Origin: Hirudinaria manillensis
Taxonomy: Eukaryota > Annelida > Clitellata > Hirudinida > Hirudinidae
Assembly: GCA_034509925.1 (NCBI GenBank)
Contig: CM067528.1
Coordinates: 11,052,501-11,116,500, forward strand
Direction: 5' to 3'
DNA: 64,000 bases
Shown here: piece by piece, positions 1 through 12,775 of the stretch
Layout of the letters: each line of letters starts with the position of its first letter
Position numbering within the stretch: the stretch's first letter is position 1
Program-made: the position numbers and the translations under genes
The notes under the pieces: generated by a model
What the model was told of the DNA's origin: nothing
Databases searched by the model: none
The model's input: only the letters and a program-made list of their open reading frames with translations

Positions 1-1761
1 TTTTTGAAGCAGGAGGCGCTACATAAAGTAATTGACATTAATATTGCTATTATATTTTTATATTTAATACAATAATAATTGTTTATTATATGTTATTAAT
101 ATAAATTACTGAACACATTCCTGGAGACAAGCAGGTAATTGAATAAACTATGACAACAATTACTGACATTTTTTTTTATATTTGTTTGTTTGTGGATAGA
201 AATTTGATGAATTTCCGAGAAAATTAAATATTTATTTTATATATATAAATTATTTTCCTATAATAAATTATTTCTAAAATCCACTCTTTAGGGCAGAACT
301 TAATCAACGGGCGCTGAAGGGGATGCTTTTAAAGTTAAAATTATGACCTGATACCTCCACGGATCCTTTACTATTTTCAGTTGTTTGTTTGTGGACTTTA
401 GATTTATTTAGAATTATTTAATATTAATATTAATATCCATTTAATTATGCAAATAAATGATTTCTTAATGAATGTATTTATTCTGTCTTCATTTATTTAT
501 TGTATATTCGGAATTTATAAAAGTTATTTCATTGAATAGATTAATATAATTAATATAATTAGTATATTTAATATAATTAATATTAATGGAATATAATGGA
601 GTAATAGTAATAGTAATCAGGATGCATCTCAACAATCTGCCTTTCGTGTGCCACGGTTTGAATATTTAATTTAATGAATCACTGAATTTAATGTCAAAAC
701 ACTGAGAATTAATGTCATGAATATCTAATATTCCTTCACTCATTCATTCACTCGTTCATTGTTATTCCAATCCTGGGTTTGAAAAGCAATCCGACGCATG
801 GAAGGCCGGATATAAGTGATGCACATCACAGCAGGGAACTTTTTTTTTAAATAATTTTTTTGTTATTTTTTTTTGTGAAATTTATATTTAATTAAAAAAT
901 TATAAGTTAATTAAATCCATCCTTGAAGTTTCGAAATGGTTGACAAAAATTATTTATTCATTTAAGTACGTATTTATTTATTTATTTATTTATCTCAACA
1001 AATTGCTGTAAATGTTATGAGAACATACATTGCACGATGATGATACACACGTTTATTTATCTTGTTTATTTTGAAAAAAATCCACACAAAAAAAAAAGAA
1101 AAAAAGAGAAACATTGTTGCCGCTGCTAAAAGAACGATTTGTCATTTTTAGGAACAATTTCATCTTGCAAGACATCAACCGAGCACGCCAAAATGTCCGT
1201 TTTAATGTTTAATGACGTCTCCAATGAGAGCCCTAAAAGGAAGATCCTTCGTGAGGAAAGAATTTCAAAATAAATTATGGAAGACCGCTAATGAACCTCA
1301 TTTTGTAGGCTGGAAAAAAAAATTGAAAAAAAAATCTAAAAGAATCCTGAACATGCATCCTGCATTTTGAAAGCGTTTCTCAAAGTCGACTTTTCGGCTT
1401 GAAAGCGTGGCTTTTGGCTTTTTGGAGATGCAACCAGGCACAACGAAAAGACAAACAAGGGAAGACATTACTTCCATGACCACAAAACCATCTGATCCAC
1501 AGAGCCTGGCGAATGCACAGACCATTACAGCTGTACAGGTTGAGGCATAAAACAATAAAGCAGCCTTTCTCGCTGGCAGCCATCTTGGCCAGGGCTTGTA
1601 ATCAATCCGGGAAGTTCAAAGGGCATTTCAAATCCCTAGCCAGCAAATTGGGCCAGAAGTAATCGATCGCTGTGCAATAAGGTGATGGGAAATTCCCGGA
1701 TTCAAAATGTCATCACGTTCTAATCGATTTAAAAAATTCAAGAAAAAACATTTAAGAAAAT

Positions 1762-1811
1762 AATAATAATAATAATAATAATAATAATTATAATAATAAT
1801 AATAATAATAA
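1762..1811. repeat. AAT trinucleotide microsatellite
   Basis: About sixteen AAT units with one TAATT interruption. It lies in intergenic AT-rich sequence, with no gene within several kilobases. Confidence 0.9.
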
Positions 1812-4800
1812 TGTTCACAAACTTCTTTATGGTTTATCGAGGTATAGAAGTCTGGTTAACAGGCGATGTAAACAAAAATGATTTGTTCAAATATTCCCTT
1901 CCGGAAATCCCCTCGGAATTTTTATAGAGGTTCGCTTTTCTTTTTCATAATTTTAATTTTAATTTTAATATAATTTTAGCATAATAATTTATTATACATT
2001 TATTATTTTAAATCTTTGTTCGAGCGGATTTCTAAAGGTTTTTCATCCGCTAACGTTCTAAAGTTCGCAGAGTGCAAACATTTAGAAATTAATTCGGCCG
2101 TGCTTTAAAGGCTTTTATATTTGTTTTTATTTTTCAAAAAATATAATTATTTATTTATTTATTTATTGCATTTTATTTCGGTGCAAATTGTTTGCAAAGA
2201 CTCGGGGAGTATAAATTCTGTTCAGGTGAACTTATCTAATGCTTCTGAAATTGAGTCTCATTTGAGATTCATGTTCAGATTCAAGCAAATTGACGCCTTA
2301 ATTATTATACCAACTTTTACATTTTAAAAGCATTATTAATTAAATAAAATAAAATCGCCGGGTTTTTATTCCATTAAATTGATAAATAAAGTAATTCCGT
2401 AAATGCTTTGAGTTGATTTAATTTGGACATTTTTTAACATTTACGGACATTTTCGAATTGAAACAGGATTTCAAATGTTTTTAAGAATTAATTTTAAAAT
2501 AAATAAATTAATGACGACTTTGAATTCCATTATTTCCAGTGGGAATCAGGTAGCATGAACTTAGAAAATGTAAAGTAAACATCAACAACAACAACAACAA
2601 CAACAACGACAACATTGGTATTGTTTGCATTTTAACAATTATAAAATTAAATAAAACGAGATTTAATTTGATTCACTTTTACAATTTATACGTCATCAAT
2701 GGTGGTGGTGATAACGATGATGATGACGATATCATCCGAATAATAGCTCGAAAACATTCTGCAAGAGTCAGACGTCCTCGTAAAGCCCACAGTAGGTTTT
2801 GAAATGTTCCCCCGATATTTCCAGATGCGCAAACTGATAAGAAATTGCACCGCTTAAACTTCCATCTATAGATAGTCGTTGATAGTGAAGATCTTGATGA
2901 CGATGCTGGTGATGGTGATGATGATGGTGATGATAATGATGGCCAGGATGACGAAGACAACGATGATGAATTGCCAGGCATTGGCGTGCGTTGTTGTTAT
3001 GGTCGTACGAGATTACACAATCAAGACGGGAGGTGCTCTGCAGGATAACTTAATGGGCATCTGGTGTTGCCAACAAGCGACTATTTATATCCATAAATAT
3101 TTATCATTTATTTCTCTTTATTTATGATTAATTATTAATAAATTAAATATTAATTATTATCTTTGTTATTTATTTATTTATATATTTATTTATTTATCCG
3201 CTGAAATGGTATAATATTGAAATTGAACATCAATTATTATACAGCATTGCAATTTAATAACTCTATAAAATATTTATTATTATTAATATTATCATTATTT
3301 TTATTATTATTATTATTACATTTTAATAATAACCTTTTGCCAAAAGTCACATTTGCTGGCGCAGCTCTTGCTAAAACATCGTTGTTATGATTTTAAGACC
3401 TTGCCTCGACTTTTATGCCTCATGCTGTCGCAATATAACAGACATCCTAGAAAGTCAATAACGTAAATCAGGAAAAGAAATGTCCCTCAACCGGAAACAC
3501 TCTGCCTGTAATTTTGTCGACATCAGCAAAATAAAAACAAATAAAATTTAAAAAAAAAATAATAGTTTAAAATCCTTCATAAAGCATCGTGAAAACTCAG
3601 CCATTACTATGCTTGGCATTCATTATGCTTGGCAGAAGACAGAAAAAATTGGGGAACGAAAAAAGAATGATTGTAAAAGAAAATGGCCAAAAAAATGTGA
3701 TTTTGTTACAGATTTTCTTCGCAATTTGTTTTGAGTTTGACTGACCGTGGGATTGAATATTTATTTAATATTTATTTCAATTTAATTCAACTTCTTTCTG
3801 AAATAATGGACAGTTCATGAATATTTACAGCCTGATATAGTGAGACAGAAAGTTTCATTGTAAAGAATTCCCTCCGTGAAAGCTTTCAACTCGAAAGGCA
3901 TTTGAAAAACTTCAGCTTTTATCGAAGATTTTCCAATCCTTTTCTCCTATTTTTTACTTTAAAACCTCAAAAAACAAAAAACAAAGACCTAAGAGAAGTA
4001 CTGTGCTTCGGTCCTTCAAGTATCGTTGAAAACCTGCCTGAATTATTTCTTAGAGACCCAGCAGCGAATAATTAAAAGCCATCTTTATGGCCACTCCAAT
4101 GTTTGCAGAGCATCAGCAATGTTGGAAGACAACATGCTCTTCATTCCACGCTCCAATTTCCATTTCCTTCTCTGGAACCGAGTGTTACATCCAAGCGGTT
4201 CTTGCTGGGTTCTGATATGATGACAGAAAAGAAAGTAAATAAATAAATAAACAAACAAATAAATAAAAAACTAAATGTTTCTTTAGTTTTTATCTTCTGT
4301 TTAAAATATAATATTTATTGTGTTGATTATAATTTACTATAATATATTTATATTTACATTATCTTCTGATTACTGATTATTAAGAAAGCTATTCTCACTT
4401 CCGCCAAAATATAAAAGTCAAATTCGCCGAAATGCACTTTTAAACATGACTCACGTATGACATGACTAAGAAAAAAAAAGCTCTATCTGCAAAAGATGAA
4501 ATAATTTGTTGATAATTATTTATTAACAGCAAATTGATCGTAAATAATTTTTTAAAATTAGTGATTATCATGTCATGGATGTGATTCAACATGCACCGTA
4601 CACTGTACGTGATTGGAAGACTTGAAGGGATGTGTGAAAACAGAATTCCATTGGTTGAATTTATGACAGTGACATCTGTCGCTCTCTTCATGGACGAATA
4701 ATTTCTTAAAACAACCTGCTTTAAAATTTCAAGTCGTCACAAAAATACGACTTTATTTCATTTTAATTTCGCTAAAACACGCGAAATTGTTTTTAAATTC

Positions 4801-5585
4801 TGATTATGGATGAAATTTAAATATTTCCCAAGAACAGATTTCAAAAATCTCTGATTTCTAATTTTCGACCAAGAAACGTAACCGATGGAATTGGCATTGG
4901 GATCGATATTATTGATCTATTGATTAGACTGACCAGAAGATGCCAAGGACTTGGGCTTGGAAAGCTGCGATGAAGAAGATGATGACGACGACAACTATGA
5001 CGATGACCAGATGATAGATTACTGTTTTCACTATAATTATTGAAGGGAAAACGCTCATTGGATCCGGAAAAATTTCGGAAATTTTGTTGTTGAAGACGTT
5101 CGTCATGTCGAATATTATTTTAACAACCGATGTTTTCTTGGCTTCAATCGAAACTGTCGCCATTAGAAATTACTTCCGCCCATTAAGTAGCTTCTAATTG
5201 GTCAACCCAATGATGGAAAATGCTCTTCCATGACCTCCAACTCATCTGTCACCATCCGTCCATCCATCCATCCATCTGTCCGTCCATCCATGCAATCCAC
5301 CTGGAGTTTCTGTTTGCAGCTCGTTTCCCTTACGTTCATTACATCGTCTACAAGGAAGAGTCGCAGAGAACGAGGAAAGCAAACCAAGACCAGGACAACG
5401 GACGCCACGTCATCGAGGGTGATTTCATCGAGGTTCTCAAAAACAGGGGTGCGTTTTTTTTTATTATTGTTGTTGTTGTTGTTCTTGTGTTTATTTTTAT
5501 TTTTTATTTTTATTTTGGAGGGGGGTGGGGGGTGGGTGGTGGTTCCAATTTGTAAGACGTATGCAGCAGCTGCTGATTTGAAATC

Positions 5586-5655
5586 GTGTTTGTGTGCGCG
5601 TTTTCGTGTGTATGCGTGTGTGTGCTTGTGCATGTGCTTGTGTATGTGCGCGAGA
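5586..5655. repeat. GT-rich alternating purine-pyrimidine tract
   Basis: An imperfect run of GT, GC and AT steps such as GTGTGTATGCGTGTGTGTGC covers about 70 bp. It follows a TTG-rich stretch and a G-rich block at 5519-5541. Alternating purine-pyrimidine tracts of this sort can adopt left-handed DNA; that property is inferred from sequence only. Confidence 0.7.
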
Positions 5656-6369
5656 GTATGTGCAGGCCCATCGTCGTCTCCATCTTGTTGTTGTTCCTCA
5701 AGCCGTCCAACCTTTCAAAGTACATGGCTCATTGCTTTTTACTGGCATTTCGTGTACTTCTGCCTGGAAATCGGCTGAGTTTCAGCGGTTACTGTTTGTC
5801 ATCGTCGTCGTCGTCGTCGTTGTCATCACAGTCATTGTCATCTTCTTCTTCTTTTTCTTCTTATTCTCCTTCATCTTCATCTTCATCACAACCAACATCA
5901 TCATAAGAATTATTGCCGCCATAATCATCATAATGATGATTTGTTTCGACCATTTTTCACGCTCTGGCTATCGTAGTCATCTATTATCATTACACCAACG
6001 CTATTCATCGTCGTCTTCATCGTCTTCCAGATCTTAGCAACCGCATGGAAACGATTAACTTTATTGTACTGAAGTAGACTGCAGTTAATGAACGATCTAA
6101 CCCGGTCATAACTTCACACTGGTTGCGACGATGACGACGACGACGACGATAGCGACACTATCAATGACAAAGGCGCCACCACTGCCATGATGGCAGATTT
6201 GACGGTGCCATGACGCCGATGAGTATCCAAGGCATCCAAGAGTTCTGTCTCCGCAATGTTGCAACGACTCTCTTTCACTGTTCCCAATCTGCCCATCAGA
6301 GACAAAGTCCATTGTCACGAAGTCATTTTCTCTTTTAATGGGAGAAAAAGCCACTCGGATGTGAATTGC

Positions 6370-6462
6370 TGACGTCACGGCCAAAAAAAAATGATGAACG
6401 TGCGTGAGTCGTAAATGCTGGAAAATCAGTTTCGAATTCAGACGGCCATTGGAAATATGGTA
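6370..6462 (+). promoter_or_regulatory. CRE palindrome upstream of a candidate first exon
   Basis: A full palindromic cAMP-response element TGACGTCA lies at 6370-6377. About 40 bp downstream, an ATG at 6415 opens 15 codons that reach a strong splice donor, ATG followed by gtaagc, at about 6460. The flanks have more CpG than the surroundings. This could be promoter plus first exon of the gene that contains the 8353-8926 exon. The phases do not join directly: this exon would end in phase 0, while the later exon needs one leading base. An intermediate exon would therefore be required. Confidence 0.35.
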
Positions 6463-8352
6463 AGCCTCCGACGAGGTTCTTTCTTCGTACGCAGTGGGAA
6501 CATTTCCAAGATGTCGATTAAAAGAAATTCACAGCCGGCAATTTCCAATCTTACAGCTGCACGGTTCGCTTTCTTTGGACTATTTTCCAGTGGTCGTGCT
6601 TTCCGAAGTTTTGCGACGTGGAGCTGAATGCACCGTTATTGATCCGAGCGATTCGCTTACCTCGAGAATTAAATTGATAAATTGCCTCGCGATCGATTCT
6701 GATTTAGCATTGATCAAATGGATTTCCTTTGCATGAGAACCTCGCTTAACTTTTAATTCCACTCCCATCCTGCAGCTAATTTCCGACTTAATGGTGTTTA
6801 GATTTATATCCAACGATATCTCGCAAGGATTTCGCTCAAATCAAAGCAGTAACCCAAGTTTATGGTTCAGGCAATCCTGCAAAACATCCAGTGCGTTTGT
6901 ATTTGTTTCGAACTTTTCGCCGTGTCTTTATCTCTATAGATGGTCCTTGGGATTGTTAAGGATGAAGTATCGATTTGATTCGAATCGAGACCTTCTGAAA
7001 TTCTATCGCCTAATTTGAAACTGGTTCTGCAAAATTTCATTCAGTCAGTCAAGAGTCTAACGTTTCTCGAAGGGATTTAGGAAGATTAAGGTCTTTGCTG
7101 GCGGAAAAGATTTGATTTTTCTTGATGTTTGGAAGCTGTAGCAGTTCGTCAGACTTTCAGTTGGACTGGATTCATGGATTTGTTGGAAAGATTCTAGTAC
7201 AAAAAAGGACAGATCCCAGTTTCTTGTCAAATCAGTATTTACAAGGTGATGTTAGCTGGAAGTGTTATTAACCTTTGAGTGATTTGGGTTTTGTGACCCT
7301 TGTGTTTTCGGAATTTCAAATGGAGACCATCATTAACAATGCATGAGATCTCAATCATTACATAGTACAATCACAAACCTCAAGGCACTTCCACAGAGAT
7401 TAGGAACACGAAGCGGATTATTTCATATTAAAATATCGAAATGTAGATTATTATTAAGGAATAGGTAAATTAAAAATTAAAAAATCAAAGTGGCTACCAG
7501 TAAAACGACCTCGTTCAAATAATATCCTCAATCATTTGAATCTCAAACATTGGTAGAACATTGGTCATAAAAATCCAATTTACATTTTATAGAAAAACAA
7601 ATAAATCAATTTTTAAAATTGATTTCAAGATTTCATGCTAATATTTAACTTATTCGATCAAATTTTATTTTATAAAATAAATATTAACGAAAGTCAGGGC
7701 AACAAATGTGACACTCTTTAAAATATGTCGAACACTGCACTACATGTCCCTCTGTTTCAAAACATGATGCTTCCTTTCAAGCTGTGAAATGCTCCAATAA
7801 AAAATGGCTGAAAATCACTCTGGTTCATTGCTTGGTCGACACGTAAATAAATTCAAAGCAAATAAATCGCAGTGCAGGGAAAATATTTTACAGCTGGCAA
7901 ACGCTTTGAAAGATTCGGACCGTGCAAGAGTCACCATCGAATTTGGAATTGAAATCTTTTGGAAAAAACGAAACTTCCAAGTTGCAATTAACCCAAGGCT
8001 ACGTTTCTAAAATTCCAAACTGCTTATAAAATACAGAATGCATAAAGTCACCTCCGACTTAGCAGAGAATCACGGATAAATACATTAACACGGTCTCCAA
8101 CGTTGTCTGGCATAGGTGCGCGAAAATACCGAGGGACCGTATCTAAATAAACTACAGTACCTGGCCATGTCATGCACTCCTAAGCATCGTCGTCACCACC
8201 ATCATCATCACCATCGTCGTCGTCGTCGTCATCATCATCATTATCATCATCAGCATCGTCACCTCATCACATATTCAAACGTTGCTGCTTCCCTCGGGCA
8301 GGATTTATTTTTGTAGTCTCACAAAATCTCTCTTGTTTCGTGCACAACACAG

Positions 8353-8926
8353 GGGCCTACAAGGAGTTACACACGTTCGTCGACAAAGAAACTTCGCTTC
8401 TCCCGAAGCGACCCTCCAATCCGAACACTGCCTACATCCTCAGTGCTTTCATGACGTCCGGAAGCAACCTGGAGAGCCTCGATCGCACCTGGAGCTATTG
8501 GAGCGGAGCCGACTACATCGTGGAAAATATTCCGCCCAGCTTGAAACTGGAGCGCATAACGTTTCACAAGATGATCAATCCGAACTCGACCAATCCCGTT
8601 TCCTTCTACTCGTCGAAATCGTCGGCCCAAGAGCCCGCGCACGACGCAGGGTTCACCTGTTGGCCTCCGCCCGCACCTTACAACGGCACCTCGTCCTCTC
8701 TTGGCCGAGAGGTTCAGACGGAGAACAGCGGTGCCCATCATCGCTTCTCGACGCAAGTCTCTTCCGCTCAGCAGGGGGCCTCGTGCCACGATCCGCGGAG
8801 AGGGCAAAACGTCGGCGTCTTTTCCTACGTTCTCCTCTGCGAATTGGGAGAGGCTCTTGCCGACATAAACAGGGCCAGAGAGTTCATCGACCATCTCAAG
8901 TTTCGCCAGTGCGGAATCAGCTCACT
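8353..8926 (+). CDS. Unidentified protein-coding exon (about 191 codons)
   Basis: I do not recognise the family. The exon follows a clean acceptor (pyrimidine-rich tract then acacag, exon from 8353) and stays open to a plausible donor gtatgt after 8926. If that donor is not used, the frame stops at 8949-8951. GC content is much higher than in neighbouring DNA, and third codon positions are strongly GC-biased in this frame, as in the recognised exons of this window. The peptide has an N-terminal half rich in aromatic residues (AYKELHTFVDKE, then TWSYWSGADYIVEN). A Pro/Ser-rich middle follows (CWPPPAPYNGT), then a hydrophobic strand-like segment FSYVLLCELGEALAD. A weak resemblance to the VLLCEVALG strand of PARP-type folds was considered but is too short to use. 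The exon is internal or terminal; the rest of the gene was not found. Confidence 0.6.
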
Positions 8927-8951
8927 GTATGTCATTGATCACTTTTTCTAG

Positions 8952-11340
8952 CTAGGATTCTTTTTTTTTTTGGACGCTTCTCTCCGTCGCGTCGTTCGAC
9001 GTTCCTCGCTGCAGAAAAAACAGCGGCCAGGTCGATGAGTACCTTGTGTGTGTATGTATGACTTTTGGAGTTTTCGAGACCAGATGGGTTTATTTGATGT
9101 AATGTCGAGCGAAAAGATTCCGAGGATTGAATCTGTTCGGGCTGAGAAGAATCTTGATGTTTTTTACATCATCGGTGCTCCAGGAGTGATTAAATAGTAT
9201 TATATTGGATTCAATTCGTTCATCGCAAGCTATTTCGCGACATTTTGCCTGAGTAAATCCATCGTTCTTTTCTTCTCCTTTTGTTTTTACGATCCACGAT
9301 TATTCAAAGTGACGCACTCGAGGATATCCGAGTCCCCTATTTTCAATTCCTCTCGTTTTAAGACGGATTCATCGTTTTAGCTTCAGCGTTTTCGTCTGGA
9401 AATCGAAAGATGCTCATTTGAATTGTTGAATTGTAGCTAGTTGTTTGGTGAACTTATTTTTTAAATATTTTAAACTGCGGTCTTCGGGAGAAAATCCCGA
9501 CGGAATAGCGATCCGTTTTTTGTATCTCGATTTTTGGTACTGCTAAGTTTTTGTCATTTTGTCAGAAAATTATTTTATTAGTTTTTAGTCCTTTTGTTGT
9601 ATTTAGAGATCTAGAGATTACTCGTTTGCTAGCAGTAGCCTTGTTTAGAATTAGACGTTTGAATGTCTCATTTCAACATTCTCGATTTGGAAGTTTTCCA
9701 CTCGAAACCGAAAATTCAACCCAAAGTCACATTTTTCCCGCAATCCAACCCCTGTACAGTTTTGGATCTGTTTTGCCATCAACATCATCATCCTCCTCCT
9801 CATCATCGTCGTCGTCGAAAACATCGAAAGTAATAATTTTAGTTTTGGAAAAATGTTTTATTGAAAATTTTCAACGTTTTCGAAGCTCCATCAACAACAG
9901 AGGTTGTGCTGGTTGTGATGAATCTCTATTTTCTACTGGTTTTTCATTTTCTATTTTTCGTTTAACTGCTTGACTATTCTGCATTCAAATCCTTCAGAAC
10001 GGATTCATTCGATTGAAATTCTTCGTACGACGGAGTTACCTTCGCTTCAAATTTGTGGTATTTCTTATCAATCTTTTATTATCAACTGTAAAACGCGATT
10101 GATTCTTCTGATAAGACGCGCTCTCCATAAAATCCGTCTTGGAAAAATATATGAATTCACGTGGCTATCAATTGAAAATCTCACTTTTACTTTCTTAGTA
10201 TTCACTGCGTCTTTAAAACTATTTCTTTTTCCATGTCTTTTATTGTCTGTCCTTCACCTGAAACATTCCAAGCGACAAAATTACCCTCGGATTCGAAGAA
10301 AGATTAAAATTGAAAAATTGATTGAATAACTTCGACGTCTGCTTATAAAAAGAAAAAGGAGAGAAATTTAATTATCTGGTAAAATTAAAGTAACATCAAG
10401 TTGAGAAATTAACTTCTATTTCTTCGAAATTCAATTTATACGACGACGGCCATCTCTTAAATCATTGATCAAATTGATAATTAATTTGTTCTCTTTATTA
10501 TTTATTGTTTCTACAAAGTTATAATTAATTTACGTCGACATATTTTAGAAAATCTACGGCCAGGTTATGACGAAAATAATCGAAAATGTCCCCATGAGAT
10601 TAGTTTATGATTTCATAATCTCATAAAACTCCTGCGAGTTTTCATCCCGATTTTCAAGCAATCTTCTGCTCTTCCCATAATTTCCCGAATACTTCGGGCA
10701 AAAAATATCTCAGAACGAATCTAGAATTGAAAACATGATCTTTTTATTTTTTCAATAACTTCAATAAAGTCAGCACTTATAAGAGTTAATCCTTAAAGTT
10801 ATTTAGATGGCCATATTAATGATAACCAAAATGGTATCGCATTAAGAATTCTTGAGTCTAATGTCACTATGTATTTTACATTTCATTGTATATCATAATT
10901 ATACATTGTTACATTAATATTTATAATAATCGAAAATATAATAAACTGACTTGTCGGAGGGCCAAAATATCAACCAATTTAGGTTTCTTCTAAGTACTCA
11001 TACCTCCATCTTTAGTAATCCACTTTGGAGTTAGAAACGATTCAGAGTACAATTAAACGAATTTGAATTTAAATAAAAATTATCAAATTATAAATCAAAT
11101 AATTATTCAACATTAACCACTGCTTCACAGAAAGACTGCATCTCGGTTTTTAGTCGCAACTCTTGTCGGTCTCTTAATGAAGGCTCAATAAAACCAATTT
11201 CTGCACAAAGCACGTGTTTGATAAGCAATCGTTTATTGATGTGTATAATTAATATAAAATTATAAATAGAAATTGCAGGGACCAAATAATGAAGGTTGGT
11301 AGGTGAAAAGAAATTAATTAATGTCAGATTCGAAGGTTTT
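8952..11340. other. Intergenic, no supported gene
   Basis: Two plus-strand open frames at 9551-9973 and 9970-10329 are present. They have AT-rich, unbiased codon use, a Ser run from a TCA/TCG repeat and no domain similarity, so they are treated as chance. A short minus-strand frame at 11103-11285 next to the HECT relics could be decayed coding sequence but matches nothing I know. Confidence 0.5.
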
Positions 11341-11349
11341 TTTCTAAAC

Positions 11350-11800
11350 CATCACTACATAACCGCATAACTTTTCCAGATCTTCAGGGTAAAACAAATC
11401 AATGCTTCCAGGTGGTAAAAACTTTGTCAAATTCAACTTTATTTTAGCTTCAAAGAGATTTGATGAATCGTGCTGAACTTCTCTACTATATAACTAACAA
11501 ATCGAGGTTGTGAGGAGACAACAGGACATCACGCCCACCCGCAATCAATTCTAGATCTGTGCCAGGAACTGTGAAGTTGAGACTCAAGTCATCGAAGGAT
11601 CTTTTATTGTCTAAAATCAAATTTCTGATTATTTTCTTTTTCTGACGCCGAGAAAGACCGAACTCCACTCCACAGGCGTCTACTCGACATTTTACTGGAA
11701 GAAGTTTTGGTAAGTAGAGGGAATGTTTCGAGTATATCAAAGTAATCCCTTCTCAAATGGGAACTGTTGATTTCACTGCCTTCAACCGTCTGAAAAACCT
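11350..11800 (-). pseudogene. TRIP12-like HECT ubiquitin ligase fragment, copy A (decayed)
   Basis: Minus-strand translation gives a row of HECT-domain motifs in the order found in TRIP12. They are SRRQKKKI (compare VRQKKRLE), DDLSLNFTVPG (compare EDLGLDFTLPG), DLELIAGGRDV (compare IELKKGGKDI) and SPHNLDLLVI (compare TIHNLEEYLRLVI). After an in-frame stop near 11486 and a frame change come LPPGSIDLFYPEDLEKLCG (compare HLQYFYPEELDQLLCG). The stop, the frameshift and an apparent internal deletion before DDLSLN show this is not an intact ligase. The end of the C-lobe with the catalytic cysteine region is absent downstream. HECT ligases form a thioester with ubiquitin before transfer; this fragment could not. 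No obvious splice sites join the pieces, which suggests either a processed copy or a very decayed gene. A second copy lies about 400 bp away. Confidence 0.7.
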
Positions 11801-11939
11801 AATATTTATTTTGGTGTTGGAGTATCTTTCAACGAAAAGAATTCTTTTTTACTTAAATCGATCTATTTTTATTATTTAATTAATTTTATTATTCTGTCGT
11901 TTCAATAAAAGTGATGTTCCTAAAAAAAAACTCATCATA

Positions 11940-12385
11940 TCCACCATGAACAAGTTCTACGCACGTTTGTGCCAGAAGGAATTGTTAATTTGAGACTCAA
12001 GTCATCAATAGAACTACCCAACATCCCACAATCAAATTGCTGATTATTTCTTTAGAATGGCATCCAGCCTATATTCCATTATATTTCCTTTGCAGCATCC
12101 GTGATAAATCAAAGTAAACTCTCCTGGTCCTTTTTTTGTATATTTTCGAATGTTTCAACATGAAAACATATTTTGACCGTTTCGTTGGAATACATCAAAA
12201 AACATCATTGGGAACATTGTTTCATGACATTACAAATTATAGGCCACCCACAAGACCACCAGGAGTAAAACAAAGTATTCTGAAATAACAACACAGGAGA
12301 GCTTATTTCTTAATTAAATCAATATCCTATGAGTAATCCCTTCTCAAATGGGAACTGTTGTTAGATTTCAATGCCTTCAACCAAG
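11940..12385 (-). pseudogene. TRIP12-like HECT fragment, copy B (more decayed)
   Basis: This segment shares nucleotide blocks with copy A in the same order. The block beginning gtaatcccttctcaaatggg recurs at 11743 and 12333. The block containing gagactcaagtcatc recurs near 11580 and 11993, followed by matching atcaaattnctgattatt sequence. The minus-strand reading shows SIDDLSLKLTIPSGT and, after a frameshift, ELVHGGYDE, the counterparts of copy A's DDLSLNFTVPGT and ELIAGGRD. Multiple stops and shifts interrupt it, and non-homologous sequence is inserted between the two shared blocks. It lies just downstream of the AMN1 stop on the same strand and could be transcribed as read-through. Confidence 0.65.
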
Positions 12386-12775
12386 CCTCAGAGAGATTAG
12401 ACTTAATAAAATTTCAAAGTTGTGACAAGGCACTTTTCACTGGACACAATGTCCTTCTAAAGTCATATCAAATACAGAATTTATAACAGGGAAGCTTTTC
12501 AAAGACACACGTTTTTTTTTATGTTGAAATGAACTAAAATTAATGCAATAATTTTTAGATGTTGTCAGAAAATATAGAAATTTGTTAGGACTGAAGATAA
12601 AAAGCACGGGTGCCAATTCTAAATTGCCTGTCCTTAATAATATAATAAGTTATAATAAGTACTTTCAATGCTTAAATTAATGCCTATGAGTGTAAAGCAA
12701 AAGTTACATTTTATAAACATGAAATATGTTGTTTGCTATCCCAGATATACAACAAGTGTATCCTTTGATATCCAA

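Larger units (their letters stand above)
1..6360. other. AT-rich gene-poor stretch
   Basis: No coding exon could be supported here. Open frames are short, lack family similarity and mostly run through simple repeats: AAT near 1762-1811, ATTT near 970-1000 and 2145-2165, GAT near 2897-2940, CCAT near 5250-5290 and a GT-rich tract near 5590-5655. The part from about 5200 to 6040 has long overlapping frames on both strands made of repeated Ser, His, Val or Ile codons, as expected of translated microsatellite. A distal regulatory role cannot be excluded. Confidence 0.6.

Noticed and set aside
5202..6037. Several overlapping 100-180 codon frames on both strands
   Set aside because: Composition follows GT, TTG, TCA and TCG repeats; no domain, no consistent splice sites and equal openness on both strands.
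8367..8938. Alternative frames (plus 8282-8938 and minus 8367-8894) over the unidentified exon
   Set aside because: They are Arg-rich shadows of a GC-rich coding exon. The frame from 8353 has better third-position bias, hydrophobic pattern and a matching acceptor.
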